DNA from: Sulfitobacter sp. JL08
GTDB taxonomy: Bacteria; Pseudomonadota; Alphaproteobacteria; Rhodobacterales; Rhodobacteraceae
DNA: 64,000 nucleotides
Direction of reading: 5' to 3'
NCBI RefSeq assembly: GCF_003352045.1
Contig: NZ_CP025815.1
Coordinates: forward strand, 744,001 to 808,000
Notes under the pieces: generated by a model
Told to the model about the DNA's origin: nothing
Database searches by the model: none
What the model saw: only the letters and a program-made list of their open reading frames with translations
Part shown: positions 63,090 through 64,000 of the stretch, in pieces
Layout of the letters: each line of letters starts with the position of its first letter
How positions within the stretch are numbered: the first letter of the stretch is position 1
Position numbers and translations under genes: made by a program

Positions 63090-64000
63090 TCAGGATTTTG
63101 CGTCAAACCCGAACAGGACCTCCTGAGCGTTCCAGTCCCGTGGCATGCGCGATCTGATCAGGGTTTCCAGGGTCAGAGATACCGGCTGGGTGCCGTCGAT
63201 GATGGCTTTCTGGATCCGGGGAGCGAGGAAGGCCAGGAGCATGATGCGCGAGACATAGCTGTCGGACTTGTTGGCCTGCATCATGACCTCCCGGATCGAG
63301 GCGCCTGCCTTCATTTGTCTCACCCAGGCATGCGCATTGCGCAGGGCGCGGATCATGGTTTTGTCCGGTACGGGCTGGAAGCTGCCCGCGATAATCTTCA
63401 TCTCCGCCCCGCGTCGCCGGCAATGGAACGGGGCCTTGATGCGCAAAAGGGCGGGAGTGAGTTCATCCACCTGCAGCTCCAGCGCATTCGAAAGCGCCGC
63501 CGCGCACAGCGTGATGCCGAGCCTGTCCTTGCGGATCGTGCCCCTGTCGATCAGAGGTGCCGCCTGGCGTATGCCTTCGCGTTCAATGCGTGCCGCCAGA
63601 CTGTGTGCCCGCGCCGAGGCGTCCTGCACCACCACGACATCCTTCGCAATGATGACCTCGTGTCTCTCGGCTGCGCGTGTCAGGCTGTCCTGAATGGCGC
63701 AGGCCACGGCGGCTTCAAATGCCTTGGCCGGCAATCGCCAGCCTGCAGGGTCCGGCTTTCCCGAGACCAGTCGGTTTGAGACATAGTAGCGATGACGACG
63801 ATTGCCTTTCTTCGTGTGCGACGGTGTCAGGATGTCGCCGGTCTCGTCGCGGAGCTTGCCGAGCAGCGGCGCTTGGACATTCAGGGCATGTGGGTGGGGG
63901 CCATTCGCTGTTTTGCTCCCGCGCTTGCGCTGATACGCTCGCTGGAAGTGTTCATCGCAGTGGCCGAAACCGGTCAGATGCGGGCCGGTGCAAAACTTCT
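63090..64000 (-). CDS. Large serine-recombinase-type protein, C-terminal part (5' end beyond window)
   Basis: The frame is open from the stop at 63090 through the window edge, so about 303 residues are seen and the start is missing. The first part visible (GPHLTGFGHCDEHFQRAYQRKRG) looks like a zinc-ribbon segment with Cys and His. NVQAPLLGKLRDETGDILTPSHTKKGNRRHRYYVSNRL follows, a typical recombinase zinc-beta-ribbon region. The C-terminal helix-turn-helix is VMMQANKSDSYVSRIMLLAFLAPRIQKAIIDGTQPVSLTLETLIRSRMPRDWNAQEVLFGF. The catalytic N terminus lies outside. It marks a second mobile element or remnant directly beyond attR. Confidence 0.85.
   Translation of the reverse strand, partial: KFCTGPHLTGFGHCDEHFQRAYQRKRGSKTANGPHPHALNVQAPLLGKLRDETGDILTPSHTKKGNRRHRYYVSNRLVSGKPDPAGWRLPAKAFEAAVACAIQDSLTRAAERHEVIIAKDVVVVQDASARAHSLAARIEREGIRQAAPLIDRGTIRKDRLGITLCAAALSNALELQVDELTPALLRIKAPFHCRRRGAEMKIIAGSFQPVPDKTMIRALRNAHAWVRQMKAGASIREVMMQANKSDSYVSRIMLLAFLAPRIQKAIIDGTQPVSLTLETLIRSRMPRDWNAQEVLFGFDAKS

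Overview
The window comes from the chromosome of a marine alphaproteobacterium of the Rhodobacterales (Roseobacter group, possibly Sulfitobacter-like). The evidence is GC-rich coding DNA, the gene orders fabI-fabB-fabA/irr, phoH-ybeY-corC-lnt-metK and aroA-cmk ... rpsA-ihfB-lapA-trpF-trpB, and a SAM/SAH-type riboswitch in front of metK, a class known mainly from this order. The genus is inference.

Bases 1-5900 hold a GNAT acetyltransferase, a frameshifted phospholipase-D lipoprotein, a small membrane protein, the unsaturated fatty-acid genes fabI-fabB-fabA and a divergent irr/fur-type regulator. Bases 5900-11540 are gene-poor: two small secreted proteins rich in Gly, Asn and Lys, long decayed intergenic DNA and an IS110-family element. 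Bases 11600-25800 are core genes: metK with its riboswitch, lnt, corC, ybeY, phoH, an envelope gene pair, miaB, a probable glycosyltransferase, a sterol-desaturase-like hydroxylase, gnd, trmB, aroA and cmk. Between cmk and rpsA sits a 5 kb accessory block: sulfatase, membrane cyclic-nucleotide-binding protein, a frameshifted gene, DUF1330 and a WD40-cytochrome c. Bases 31170-49270 return to housekeeping: rpsA, ihfB, trpF, trpB, pth, rplY, trpA and ychF. Among them lie two regulator units with visible operator palindromes (LysR/cupin and MarR/Acg-nitroreductase).

The main feature is a 13.1 kb genomic island (49610-62709) inserted in the 3' end of tRNA-Ser(GCU). It is bounded by 21-bp identical att repeats, with further short repeats that may be integrase arm sites at both ends. 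It carries a tyrosine integrase, a serine resolvase and a compact type IV CRISPR-Cas locus: csf3-like, csf1-like, cas6e-like and csf2 genes, a 5-repeat array, and a DinG-type helicase with a C-terminal HNH nuclease domain. There is no cas1 or cas2. Behind it are two secreted or surface proteins, a helicase-like protein without a visible P-loop and a small unknown gene. A DinG-HNH type IV system has, to my recollection, been reported from a Sulfitobacter in a large-scale CRISPR mining study (Altae-Tran et al., Science 2023), so this locus may be that system or a close relative. The reduced Csf1 and a repeat-complementary hairpin in front of dinG are details I have not seen described. Past the island, the window ends inside a large recombinase-like gene.

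Three apparent single-base homopolymer frameshifts (near 2045, 27545 and 28930) could be true mutations or assembly errors.
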